Below are positions 32,860 to 43,371 of a stretch of 64,000 nucleotides of DNA, in pieces. The notes below the pieces were generated by a model. It worked only from the letters and a program-made list of their open reading frames with translations. It searched no databases and was not told the origin of the DNA. This DNA is from Ampullaceana balthica (lineage: Eukaryota; Mollusca; Gastropoda; Lymnaeidae), in NCBI GenBank assembly GCA_944989445.1, contig CALYLW010001223.1, forward strand, positions 165,693 through 229,692. The letters run 5' to 3'. Position 1 is the first letter of the stretch; each line of letters opens with the position of its first letter. The translations under genes were made by a program, and so were the position numbers.

Positions 32860-35800
32860 TGATCCTACATGTGGAAGAAAATCAGAAGCCCCGAGCCTAG
32901 TGCTCTTCATGGGTCTTCCTGGAAGACCCTCCCAGCTATCTGGCCCCCTCCCCCAGAAAAGGACGTTGACAGCTGGGAAAACCCCCCCGGAGCGGTCGCT
33001 TCTGAAGCGGCCACCTGGGCATCTAAGACAGAAAGTCGAGGATGCCTCCCACTAAGTTGGCCTCGCAAGGAGGGGTGGAATTGCCTTACTACGACCCGCT
33101 ACCACTTCGGCGCCACCCCGGCAAAGCATACGAGTCTCAATGGTTAGGATCGCCGCAATGCGGGGGATCATCAATGACCTACCTAGGGTGCAACCCCCAT
33201 TGGAAGGTTTCCTCAGAGCTGGCGTCCGCTGCGTTCTTCGCGGTACATTTTGCTAATCCGTACTGGCGCTCCTGGCCCTAAACCGGCACCGCTCAATGGG
33301 GTTGCTAGTAAAATTGAGGGGGACGAAACGGTCGCTTCGGATTTACCCGACCCTCAACGGGTACTTTGGTTTTCATCATCGACAATGCATTTAAGATGCT
33401 TTGTCTAAGATCCGTACAGCGACTGTAATCATATGTGGCTAGCACCTAACCCTAACATATCGGACTTTGGCATTGCCTGCCGGGAGATGTTGGTTTCAGG
33501 TCGCCGAGTCACGGTCAGGTCCGTGCCCCGCGACCCTACTCATCCGCCGAGCCCCGTAGAGGCCTCCCCCTTTCGACGAGATAACTCGTGAATGTTCATT
33601 CTCTTTTGGGTCGAGCCGTTAGGCTCTTAAGACCCGGTTCATTTTATCGCAAGCGAGCCTCATCAAGCGGGCATCGCCGTAGAGGTAACCCTCTGCTGGT
33701 ATCGGTACTTCTCCTTCCAAATCCCCGCACAGCTCGGGGCACTCTTCGAGTACGTGGGCCACCGTCTCTTCTGGGTGGCCACACAGCCGACAGGCCAGTT
33801 CCCTTCTAGTGTTAAACTTGTACAAGTAGCTTCGTATGGGACAATGCTCAGTTCTCATTCTAGTTATGAGCGTCTGATTGCTACGTCCAATTTTCCACCA
33901 GGAGTCGCTTTTGCTCGGTCGCGGCATGTACTGGAATACTTTTCTGGCCGTGCTTCCAGATACCCAGCCCTCTAGCCATTTCTCTCGGAAATGGTCCTTA
34001 AGCCACGATCTGACCCCCAGCTGGGTCATCGGGCGATCGGGTTGGGGCTGAGCTGAACCTTCTCTCGCTAACTTATCGACCCTGTCTGAATGGGTCTCGC
34101 CACTGTGCCCAGTGATGTACTGAAGGACTACTCTTCCGCCTCGTGCTAGGATTTCACCTACTGTTTCCAAAATGACACTGACCGTTTTCGTTTCCAGAGA
34201 GGATCGACCCACAGTCTCGAGCGAAAACCGTGAGTCGGTGAAAACTACGACGGTCGGGAAAACCTTTCTTCGAGCTAGACGTCGGCGCACTTCCTTCAAA
34301 CCCTTGCAAATCGCCTCCAGTTCGGCGTCATGACTACTGTATGCAGATCCGCACGGCCCTGACAGTTCGGTACTGTCAGGTCCAGGTTGAGGGTATTGAA
34401 TTAGTACGCCGTATCCACTTCTACCATCCTTGAAACGCGAGCCGTCCGTAAAGACTTTTACCACACTGTCGCCATAAGCTTCGATTGTCTTCAGAGCCTC
34501 GTCTCGCTGGAGCTCGACGGGACTGGCTTTCGTCACCGCTGTATTTGCCAGTGTCAAACGTAGTTCAGGCAAGTCCGAGCTTTCATGTGGTCCTCGAGCA
34601 GGGACCAGTCGCATGCGTTCCCTGTGCTTGGGTATGGGGACTGAGTCTTCTAGTTCGTAGACCGTATCCATGAAGGATGGCCTTTTCAGTCGGGTCCTCT
34701 TTACCCATCGGTCTTGTAATTGGAAGCAGGGTTCGTCATGCTCCAACCTACGGTATCGCTCCACCGTGGTCATGATCGCTTTTTCTCGCCTTATCGCAAG
34801 GGGTTCCACGTTTGACATAATTTCTACAGCGGCTGTGGGTGTCGTACGTAACGCCCCGCATACAAACCGTAGAGCTTGGTTTTGTATTCGGTCCAGACCC
34901 TCTAGAGCCGTACGGCTCGCAAAGGCCTGGACCGGGAGGCTGTAATCAATGGCACCCCTCACACTACCGAGATAGAGAGCTCTCAGTAGTCTTGCATCCG
35001 CACCCCAACTAGTGCTAGCCAGTTTCTTCACCAGGGACAGTTTAGCTGTGGCTTTGGCACACAATTCACGCACATGGTTATGTAGCTGGACCTTCTGGTC
35101 CAGCTTGATTCCCAAGTACGTTGGCGTCCGATCCCAATTCAATCTTTTCCCACATATCTGAAGCACCACCTCATGCTTCAGGGCATTACGTCCATTTGTG
35201 AAAATGGAGTGGACCGTTTTCTCCGTATTGACTACTAGGCGCCATCGGTTGGCGTAGTCTTCGATTCGATTCAGATCTTCCTGCAGCCTGTTCTGCAGGG
35301 TTGCAACGTCCTTTCCAGAACTCCATATAGCCAGATCGTCAGCAAACATGGCATTCTGTGACCCCAGAATACCTTGTAGGTCGTGGACGTAGGCTAAGAA
35401 CAATGTACAACTAAGGGCGGACCCTTGTGGGAGCCCGTCCTCCAGGCGCTCTTAGTTGGATAATGACTCCCCTACTCGAGTCTTGATCGTTCTGTCCGTA
35501 AGGAACGATTTTATCCAACTGTACATGTTCGCAGTGACACCTAACTGCTGCAGCTTATAAAGTAGCCCTCCACGCCACACCTTGTCGTATGCCTGCTTCA
35601 GATCGAAGAACACCGCAACGGTGTGATTCCTCGACTGGAGTTCATTTGTGATTGTCTGAATTAGTCGGAGAGCCTGGTCCATCGGTTGGCGTCCCTTTCG
35701 GAACCCACCCTGCGTCAATGGAATGCATTTGGACTTTTCGAGGAACCAGTAGAGTCGTGCGTTCACTAACCGTTCAACTACCTTCCCCACACACGACGTG

Positions 35801-37805
35801 AGGGAAATTGGCCGGTAACTGGACGGGTGTTCGCCTGGTTTCCCTTCTTTGGGAATTGGGGTTATTGTGGCCTTTTTCCACAGCTTCGGCAGCGTGCCTG
35901 TTGTCCAAGTTCTATTTATGAAACCCAGCAGTTTCATTCGGCCTGTCCTGCCCAGATGTTTGAGCATTTCATTGTGAACTTTGTCTGGTCCTGGTGCTTT
36001 GCCAGCTTGGCACTTGTTGAGCGCGGTTTGCAACTCTGTCATTGTGAAGGGGGCCGCGAAAACCTCTAGTTGAGGGCCCTTGCTTTGTCTCCTTGAGCCC
36101 TCTTTGCGCATTCGGTCGATTGTTCGGCTAAAATCAGATCTGGCGCCTTTCTTGTTAACCTGGGCAAAGTGTTTGTTTAGCGCTCGTGCGCGCTTAACTT
36201 CACTAGCCCTTTGGCCCTTTGGTGTCGTCAAAGGTTTGGAATTCTTTGTCTTCCCCGCGCCAGATAATGCATCCAAGAGCCGCCAAACTTTTCTTCCGTC
36301 TACGAGGTCGAGTTTTTCGCACGTATTAACCCATTTCGCCTTCTTCGCTTTGTCGACAGCGGCCCGGACTTCAGCCGGCTTCGGGCGTCTTCAGCCTGGC
36401 TGCCTTTTTCCGTGCTTTTGCTCTTTGCTTCACCAATTCTGCCAGACTCTTGTCCCAGTAAGGTCTGAACTTCTGTTTTCCGTTCGTCCTTGGGATCGTT
36501 CGCCTCGCAACCCCAAGGATTGTGTCAATAAACTGCCCGTAGGTGGCATCCATGTTGTCTCCTGCAACATCCAGCAGAGCGAGCTTGGTCTCGCTCTCGG
36601 CCTCGTACTTCCGCCAATCGGCCTTACGGAACTGCCAATGCCTTCTTTCAAATCGAGGTTTGCCTGCACCAAGTCCAAATTCAATCAGGATTGGCAAGTG
36701 GTCGCTACCAACTTCCTTTAATACTTCCAGTCTATGCTTCGACTCTAGGTCAGCGGAAATAAGCGTTAGATCTGGGCGGGACTCCGTGCTGTGCCCCGTG
36801 TGCAGTAGTGTTGGTTCACTGTCTGCATTCTGTAGCCTGATGAGATTCGTATTAATACAGACATCCTCGATGTAGCGGCCTGACGCGTTCCGTTCAGCAT
36901 AGCCCCAGTCAGGAGACTGTGCATTAAAGTCTCCTGCTATTATCGTTCTTCCAAATATGACATCTTCCCCAACTGGAAGTGCGATTGGATTTCTGGGCGT
37001 ATTATAGACGTTCGTGATTGTAAAGCCAACGTCGCCTTTGAAAACTCTCACGGTGAGAGTATCAGTGTTGCTGTAACACTTAACTTCGAGCAGCTCCATC
37101 GTTAAATCATTCCGGACCGCTGTGGCAAGACCTCGACATCGCCGGTCACACTTGCAATGGTATAGCGAGTAACCAGTGATATGAAACGGCTTCCCCTTAA
37201 GGAGCGTTTCTTGGAATAGTGCTACATCCACTTTCCGTTCGTGGAGTATTTTGGTTACTTCGTGTGCCTTTTGCCTTAAGCCACAGACATTCAACTGTAA
37301 AACTACCAGGGCTTGTTCAGGATGGCCCTTCGCACCCATACAAGGACGGCCAGTCACCGATTGACCGCTTGGACATGGCCTGTCGTTCGTCACCATGCCT
37401 CTAAGAGGGGGGGTAGCCAACCGACCCGACGTACCACCATCCGCCGAGAAGGGGTTTAGAAGGTCCATTCCGGGACCTGCTTTTTTCGATATATGAACCA
37501 TAGAATAGAGAGGGGGTAGGCAGAAATCTTCAACCCATTGAGGACGGTCCGAGTGCGTTCCGCCCCTTGCCCAGAGGGTCTTCCTGTCTTCGGCGTTCCT
37601 AGCCGGGCACTGTTGGGTATGGGCCTGCTCCCACACCCAGCACCGGGCATCGCGGTGAGGTCATGCCCCACCCTCCAGTTGTCCGGAGGGTTCCGGTGCG
37701 CATATTTGGCGAATTCGCCGGGGTTGTCAGTTTCAGGTCGCAGCCACTTCCGCAACCCTACTTATCTCCCGGGCCCCGTAAAGGCCAACCCCTTCCGAGA
37801 GCGAC
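32860..37805 (-). mobile_element. LINE-D: I-clade (nimbus-like) non-LTR retrotransposon
   Basis: A 4.9-kb GC-rich insertion in the AT-rich RepD array, flanked by the direct repeat GAGATAACTAA at 32849-32859 and 37806-37816. 5' UTR: about 37805-37640. ORF2-like region: 37636-33619. 3' UTR: 33618-32860. No ORF1 (gag-like, CCHC) was found between the 5' border and ORF2, although I-clade elements normally have one. About 100 bp just after the ORF2 stop (33590-33480) resembles the 5' UTR (37806-37700). Both include TTATCTCGTCG, a GGGGC-rich block and GCGACCTGAAAC. That suggests a head-to-tail element remnant or a duplicated promoter. Confidence 0.88.
33619..37636 (-). pseudogene. LINE-D ORF2: APE, RT, RNase H, CCHC
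   Basis: Domains in coding order. APE endonuclease: LQLNVCGLRQKAHEV, LFQETLL, IIAGDFNAQSPDWG, SDHLPILIEFG (about 37290-36660). One-base frameshift near 36385, within LKTPEA/AEVRAAVDKAKK. RT: AGKAPGPDKVHNEML, SYRPISLTSCVGK, GGFRKGRQPMDQ, VFFDLKQAYDKVWR. In-frame TAA at 35452-35454, then GLPQGSALSCTLF and catalytic FADDLAIW (about 35335). RNase H: VFTDGSRFKDGRSGYG, DAELEAICKGL, VVVFTDSRFSLE, ITGHSGETHSDRVDKLAREG. Terminal CCHC: CRLCGHPEETVAHVLEEC (about 33775). RT plus RNase H plus CCHC fits the I clade, to which the snail element nimbus belongs. Two lesions in about 1,340 codons, and both catalytic centres otherwise look intact, so the copy is young. Confidence 0.92.
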
Positions 37806-38229
37806 GAGATAACTAAAAGTATTGATTATGTTCAAACGCGACAAACATTTACAGATTGACACCGAGTGATATGCTCTGGCCTTAAAAATGGGGGGGGGAG
37901 GGACGGGAGGGTGTGTGGGCATCGACGGGTGGCGTCAACGCGTGAACTCAACTGACACTTGAAAGAAAAACAATAACAAACAGTGAAATTGAATTACATA
38001 CGTTGTATAGAGATAAACTAAAAATGTATTAATTTAATTACGGTATGTTCGATCGATCTGAAATTTTGATACGATGCATTGTTAGGTGACACAAGTCTGT
38101 GTGCCAAATTTCAGCTCGATTGCATCTCGAGAAGTGTGTCATTTTTTTACTTTTGTTTTTCCGTCCGCCTGCCCGACGACGAACGACAGATAGAGACGGC
38201 GGTGAAGTTAATATAAGGGATTTAAAAAC

Positions 38230-39785
38230 CAAAACGTAAAATTATAGTTTTTGACTATAAATCCCTTATATATGAGACATAACTAACAGTATTGATTATA
38301 TTCAAACGCGACAAACATTTACAGACTGAATCTGTCTTAACTCCCTTTTGCTTTATAACCGGGGGGGGGAGAGGGGAAAGGTCTGGTCACCGATAGCTGG
38401 ACCGAGCTCAGCGTGACACGTAAAATGTAAACAAAAGCAAGCCGGTACATCGTCGGATGGTGTCAACGCGAGACTGAGCTATCCCGTGAAAAAAAAACAA
38501 TAACGAACAGTAAAATTGAATTACTTACCTTGAATAGATGTAAACTAAAAATGTATTAATTTAATTACGGTACGTTCGATCGATCTGAAATTTTGATACG
38601 ATGCATTGTTAGGTGACACGAGTCTTTTTGTTAAATTTCAGCTCGATGGCATCACGGCAAATGTGTAATTTTTTTACTTTTGTTTCTCCGCCCGCCCGCC
38701 TGCCTGCCCGACGACGAACGACAGAGAGAGAGAGAGATGAGAGATGACGACAAGATTTCGAAGTTAATATAAGGGATTTAATAAAAAAAGACCCGTAAAA
38801 ACAAAGTTTTTGACTATAAATCCCTTTTATATGAGACAGAACGTAAAGTATTGAGTATGTTCCAACGCGACACACATTTACAGCCTGAAACTGAGTGAAT
38901 TCCACCTGGTCAAATCACGAGATGTGGTCACCGATGGCTGGCGTGTAGTCAAGTGACCCGTAAAATGTAAACAATAGCGACTTCTACATATAGTTTTATA
39001 TAGATAAACTAAAAATGCATTAATTTAATTACGGTACGTCCGATCGATCTGAAAGTTTGATACGATGCAATTTTAGGTAAGACGGGTCTGTGTGCCAAAT
39101 TTCAGCTCGATCGGATCACGGTAAGTGGGTCATTTTGTACTTTTGTTTTTCCACCCGTCCAAGACAGAGAGAGATGACGACAGAACGACAGAGAGACAGA
39201 GACGGCCGTGAAGTTAATATAAGGGATTTAATAAAACAAACCCGTAAAAACAAAGTTTTTGACTATAAATCCCTTATATATTAGACATAACTAACAGTAT
39301 TGATTATCTTCAAACGCGACAAACATTTACAGACTGAATCTGTTTTAACTCAACTTTGCTTCACAACCCTGGGGGGGGGGAGGGGCGGAGATGGGAAAAG
39401 TCTGGTCACCGATCGCTTGACCGAGCTCAGCGTGACACGTAAATTGTAAACAAAAGTACGCAAATACGTCGATGGGTCGCGTCAACGCATCAACTCAAAC
39501 TCTCACGTGGGAAAAAAACAATAACAAACAGTGAATTTGAATTACATACCTCATATAAGGATAAACTAAAAATGCATTAATTTAATTACGGTACGTTCGA
39601 TCGATCTGAAATTTTGATACGATGCATTGTTAGGTAACACGAGTCTGTGTGCCAAATTTCAGCTCGATCGAATCACGGAAAGTGGGTCATTTTTTTCTTT
39701 TGTTTTTCCGCCCGCCCATGAGATGACGACAGAACGAAAGAGAGACAGAGAGAGACGGCGGTAAAGTTAATATAAGGGATTTAAA
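38230..39785 (+). repeat. RepD array, three further units
   Basis: Units at about 38230-38785, 38790-39225 and 39237-39785. The first and third are the long variant (about 550 bp), with a G run (GGGGGGGGGAGGGG) and a GTCAACGC block. The middle one is the short variant (about 435 bp) seen at 9-10 kb. All contain GTACGTTCGATCGATCTGAA or a near variant. Confidence 0.85.
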
Positions 39786-39812
39786 AATGAAATTAAATGG
39801 CTCAAAAAGGTA

Positions 39813-40048
<236 letters not shown>

Positions 40049-40051
<3 letters not shown>

Positions 40052-40824
40052 TGGTACCCTGAGATACAAGTCCTCTGACATACGAGATATTTGAGATACG
40101 AGCTGTCGAGCGAGAGAAGTTTTGGTTTTGAAATACGAGCGAAATTTGATATACGAGCACTCTCAGGAACTGACGACCGATGAATTACAAGATTTACACT
40201 GGCAGCAGATTTCTGCTAGAAATTGGTTTTGAGGAATATCCAGAGGTGGAAGAGGTTATTTCTACAAGTGAGATAAAAGAGATCTTGGGAATGTGGTAGA
40301 GAGTTTCACAATTCGTGGAAAAGAAACACGCCGAAAATGTTGCAACAGGTCGTGCATCGGAGCTATTTAATGACACATGCCTAACTAATTTCCGCAGCAT
40401 TCTGAAAGTGAGAAAGATACAAACCTATTTGACAGTTGTTGTTTTTTTTTAATCCGGCGAAAAAGGCTAAGACGAGTGAAGAGAAAAACAGCGACTAAAA
40501 TTAAGCAGACAGTAGCATTTAAGTTGTGTGTAAGTAACATTTAAGTGACCAAAATACAAATATTTATGTACACTTTATTAAACCAGATTTCTTTTTGCTT
40601 TACATTCTCTTTTATTATGTTTTTATACCAAACTTCTCATTTATAAATACATTTTTCTTATTCAAAAACACGTAACAAAGCAATAAGGGGCAGCAAATTT
40701 TTGGGCTTGAACGGATTAATGGCATTTCAATTAATTTCAATGTGGAGCAATTGCTTTCAGATACGAGGAATTTTACATACGAGCAAGGTTGCGGAACGAA
40801 TTAAACTCGTAAATCAAGGTATCA

Positions 40825-40827
<3 letters not shown>
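40049..40827 (+). mobile_element. Tigger/pogo-like DNA transposon, internally deleted
   Basis: 779 bp with imperfect terminal inverted repeats: CACTGGTACCCTGAGATAC on the left, and CAGTGATACCTTGATTTAC as the reverse complement of the right end. TA target duplication, inserted into (TA)n. The interior carries a remnant of the transposase C-terminus on the plus strand: EEVISTSEIKEILGMW, stop, then FVEKKHAENVATGRASELFN and LTNFRSILKVRKIQTYL (about 40247-40440), matching the style of Tigger C-termini. The DDE catalytic part is deleted. Non-autonomous and dead. Confidence 0.85.
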
Positions 40828-40867
<40 letters not shown>

Positions 40868-40870
<3 letters not shown>

Positions 40871-41290
40871 AATATAATTTGCAACGTCACGTCTGTAGTG
40901 TATGTCCGTGACGCTACTCATTTTAGAAAGCAGCGCACCAAATTACTGCACCAATGCATCAAAAGGTGTGCAATTTAAAGATGCGCTGTAAAAAAATATT
41001 ATATGACGTCATTGTTTTAGCTCATATTTTAATTTTGGAAAAGGGAACAATGTAAAAAGAGGATTTGATGATGGTTAATTATAAAATCAAAAAAACAAAA
41101 TGGGTGCCGTAGGCGCCCTACAACCCCTATTATAAAATACTTTGTTTACATTTCAGAAAGTTTAATATTTCGTATTTATCAAACAAGGACAAGTTAGTTG
41201 GGATTTTGAAAAAGGAGGACGCCGTGCATTTTTCAAAATAAATAGATTTCAGCTGAAAACTTCCGTCATTTTTGACGGGTGATACGCTAG
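40868..41290 (+). mobile_element. HelC Helitron-like copy, plus orientation
   Basis: Ends CCGTCATTTTTGACGG (6-bp stem, 4-base loop), GTGATACG, CTAG at 41287-41290, then host TATATA. The left end follows (TA)n at 40828-40867 and contains GTCACGTCTG...GTCCGTGAC. Collinear with the reverse complement of 28431-28815 except a local difference near 41100-41140 (GGTGCCGTAGGCGCC, itself a palindrome). No coding region. Confidence 0.7.
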
Positions 41291-41304
41291 TATATATATA
41301 TATA

Positions 41305-43341
41305 CTAGCAAAATACCCCCGCTTCGCTGCGGAAATAAGTATTTCAGTTACGTTGAGAATCCGCGAAACACAAATTCAAAACACCAATTGATTTCACTCT
41401 AGATCATGATGTATATAATACATATATTAATTTCACCGTCTTGTCTGTCTGTCTGTCCTAGTCCCGCAGAAAAACAAAAGCGAAAAGTAAAAAATGACAC
41501 ACTTCCCGCGATCCTATCGAGCTGATAATTTATTTTTTTGTCTGCTACCATAGCGGGAGGTTACTCAACAACTTCCCAAAGTTTCATAATGCTAGCTACA
41601 CGGAAAGTTATATATTAAATGATGAGTCTGTTTTATATAGCTCACATCAGAAAAAAACTACATTTTGTCCCCCGGCCCCCTAGTGAATGATAATTTTACA
41701 TTTGTTTTGATTGTTACCATTGCGGAAGTGTACTTAACAACTCTCCAAAGTTTCCAGCTGCTACCAACACGAGACATTGGAGAATTAGTGATGAGTCAGT
41801 TTTTTATATAAGAAAAAAACTACATTTTGGCCCCCGGCCCCCAGTAAGTGATAATTTATATAATTTTTTAACCTGTTACCATCGCAGAATGTTACTTAAC
41901 AACTACTCAAACTTTCATGCTTCTTCATACACAGGAAATAGGAGAATTAGTGATTTTCACTTTTTATATTGCTCATATTTGGAAAAAACTACATTTGGGC
42001 CCCTGGGCCCCAGTAAGTGAATATTTAAATATTTTTTCTCCCGTTACCATCGCGGAAGTGTACTCAACAACTTCCCAAAGTTTCATGCTTCTACCTATTC
42101 GGGAAATAGGAGAATTAGTGATTTTCAAATGTTTATATAGCCTATATAAGGTAAAAAAACGATTTTGGGCCCCCGGCCCCCATGAGTGTTAACTTTAAAA
42201 TTCTTTTTCGCCATTTGTCGTCAAAAGAGGCTACTTGATAATTTCCCAAGGTTTCATGCTTCTACCTACGCGGTAAATCCGAGAATTGGTGATGAGTCTG
42301 TTTTAATATAAGAAGAAACTACATTTGGGCCCCCGGCCCCCATTAAGTGATATTTAAATATTGTTTTTACCTGTTATCATCGTGGAAGTGTACTTAACAA
42401 CTACCCTGTGTTTCATGCTTCTACCTACACGGGAAATAGGAGAATTTGTGATTTTTAGTTTTTATATAGCTCATAAAAGGACAAAACTTCATTTAGGCCC
42501 CCGGCCCCCAGGAAGAGATAATTTAATTTTTTTTCTCCCGTTGCTATCGCTGGTTTGTACTCAACAACTTCCCAAAGTTTCATGCTTTTGCCTACTCAAG
42601 AAATTAGAAAATTAGTGATTTCATATTTTATATAGTCCATATTAGGAAAAAAAAGTGTTTTTGGGCCCCGGGCCCCCAACAGTGTGAATTTTAAAATTAT
42701 TATTCGCCAATTATCGTCGAGACAGTGTACTCAGCAAGTTCCCAAAGTTTCATGCTAATACCTACACGGGAAGTTGGAGAATTAGTGATGAGTCAGTTTT
42801 TTTATATAAGAAAAAAACTACATTTTGGCCCCCGGACCCCATTAAGTGTTATTTTAAATATTTTTTTCGCTTGTTACCATCGCGGAAGTGTGCTTATCAA
42901 CCACCCAGTGTTTAATGCTTCTACCTACACGGGAAATAGGAGAATTAGTGATTTTTAGTTTTTATATAGCTCATTTAAGGAAAAAAATTCATTTGGGCCC
43001 CAGGCCCCCAGGAAGTGATAATTTAAATATTTTTTCTCCCGTTACCATCGCGGGATTGAACTCAATAACTTCCCAAAGTTTCATGCTTCTGCCTACTCGG
43101 GAAATAGGAGAATTGGTGATTTTCAAATTTTATATAGGCCATATTAGGAACAAATACGTTTTTGGGCCCCCGGCCCCCATGAGTGTTATTTTAAAAATTC
43201 TTTTACTCCAATTTTTGTCGCGAGAGGCTACTCGACAACTTCCCAAAGTTTCATGCTTCTACCTACACGGGAAGTTGGAGAATTAGTGATGAATCAGTCA
43301 GTCAGTCAGTGAGTGAGGGCTTTGCCTTTTATTAGTATAGA
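41305..43341 (-). mobile_element. HelA: complete non-autonomous Helitron, 2.04 kb
   Basis: Minus strand. The 5' end is A|TCTATACTAATAAAAGGCAA at 43341. The 3' end is hairpin CCGCAGCGAAGCGG, then GGGTATTTTG and CTAG|T at 41305. Inside are (GTCA)n-like sequence near the 5' end and ten core monomers with C-rich GGGCCCCCGGCCCC blocks. A unique 3' subterminal 230 bp follows (AACACCAATTGATTTCACTC, GTCCCGCAGAAAAACAAAA). The monomers form a three-unit higher-order repeat of 500 bp. No Rep or helicase coding sequence. Short ORFs across the monomers are accidental. Confidence 0.8.
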
Positions 43342-43371
43342 TATAGATTAGTATTATTATTAGTATCTCTC

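Larger units (their letters stand above)
32805..38225 (+). repeat. RepD unit split by LINE-D
   Basis: 32805-32859 is the left edge of a RepD unit (CCGTAAAAACAATG, ACTATAAATCACTTATATA). 37806-38225 is the rest of it (AACTAAAAGTATTGATTATG to ATATAAGGGATTTAA). The two parts join exactly if 32860-37805 is removed along with one copy of the 11-bp duplication GAGATAACTAA. Confidence 0.85.

Noticed and set aside
36080..36875. Plus-strand ORFs of 110-213 codons opposite LINE-D
   Set aside because: Antisense to the endonuclease and linker of ORF2; composition-driven open frames.
33480..37806. Similar ends of LINE-D considered as LTRs
   Set aside because: ORF has an APE endonuclease and no integrase or protease, and the left similar block lies inside the element rather than at its border; it is a non-LTR element.
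41917..43286. ORFs of 77-132 codons within HelA monomers (also 29810-30064, 30636-30830)
   Set aside because: They repeat with the monomers, vary in frame, and carry no Rep or helicase motif; tandem repeat readings.
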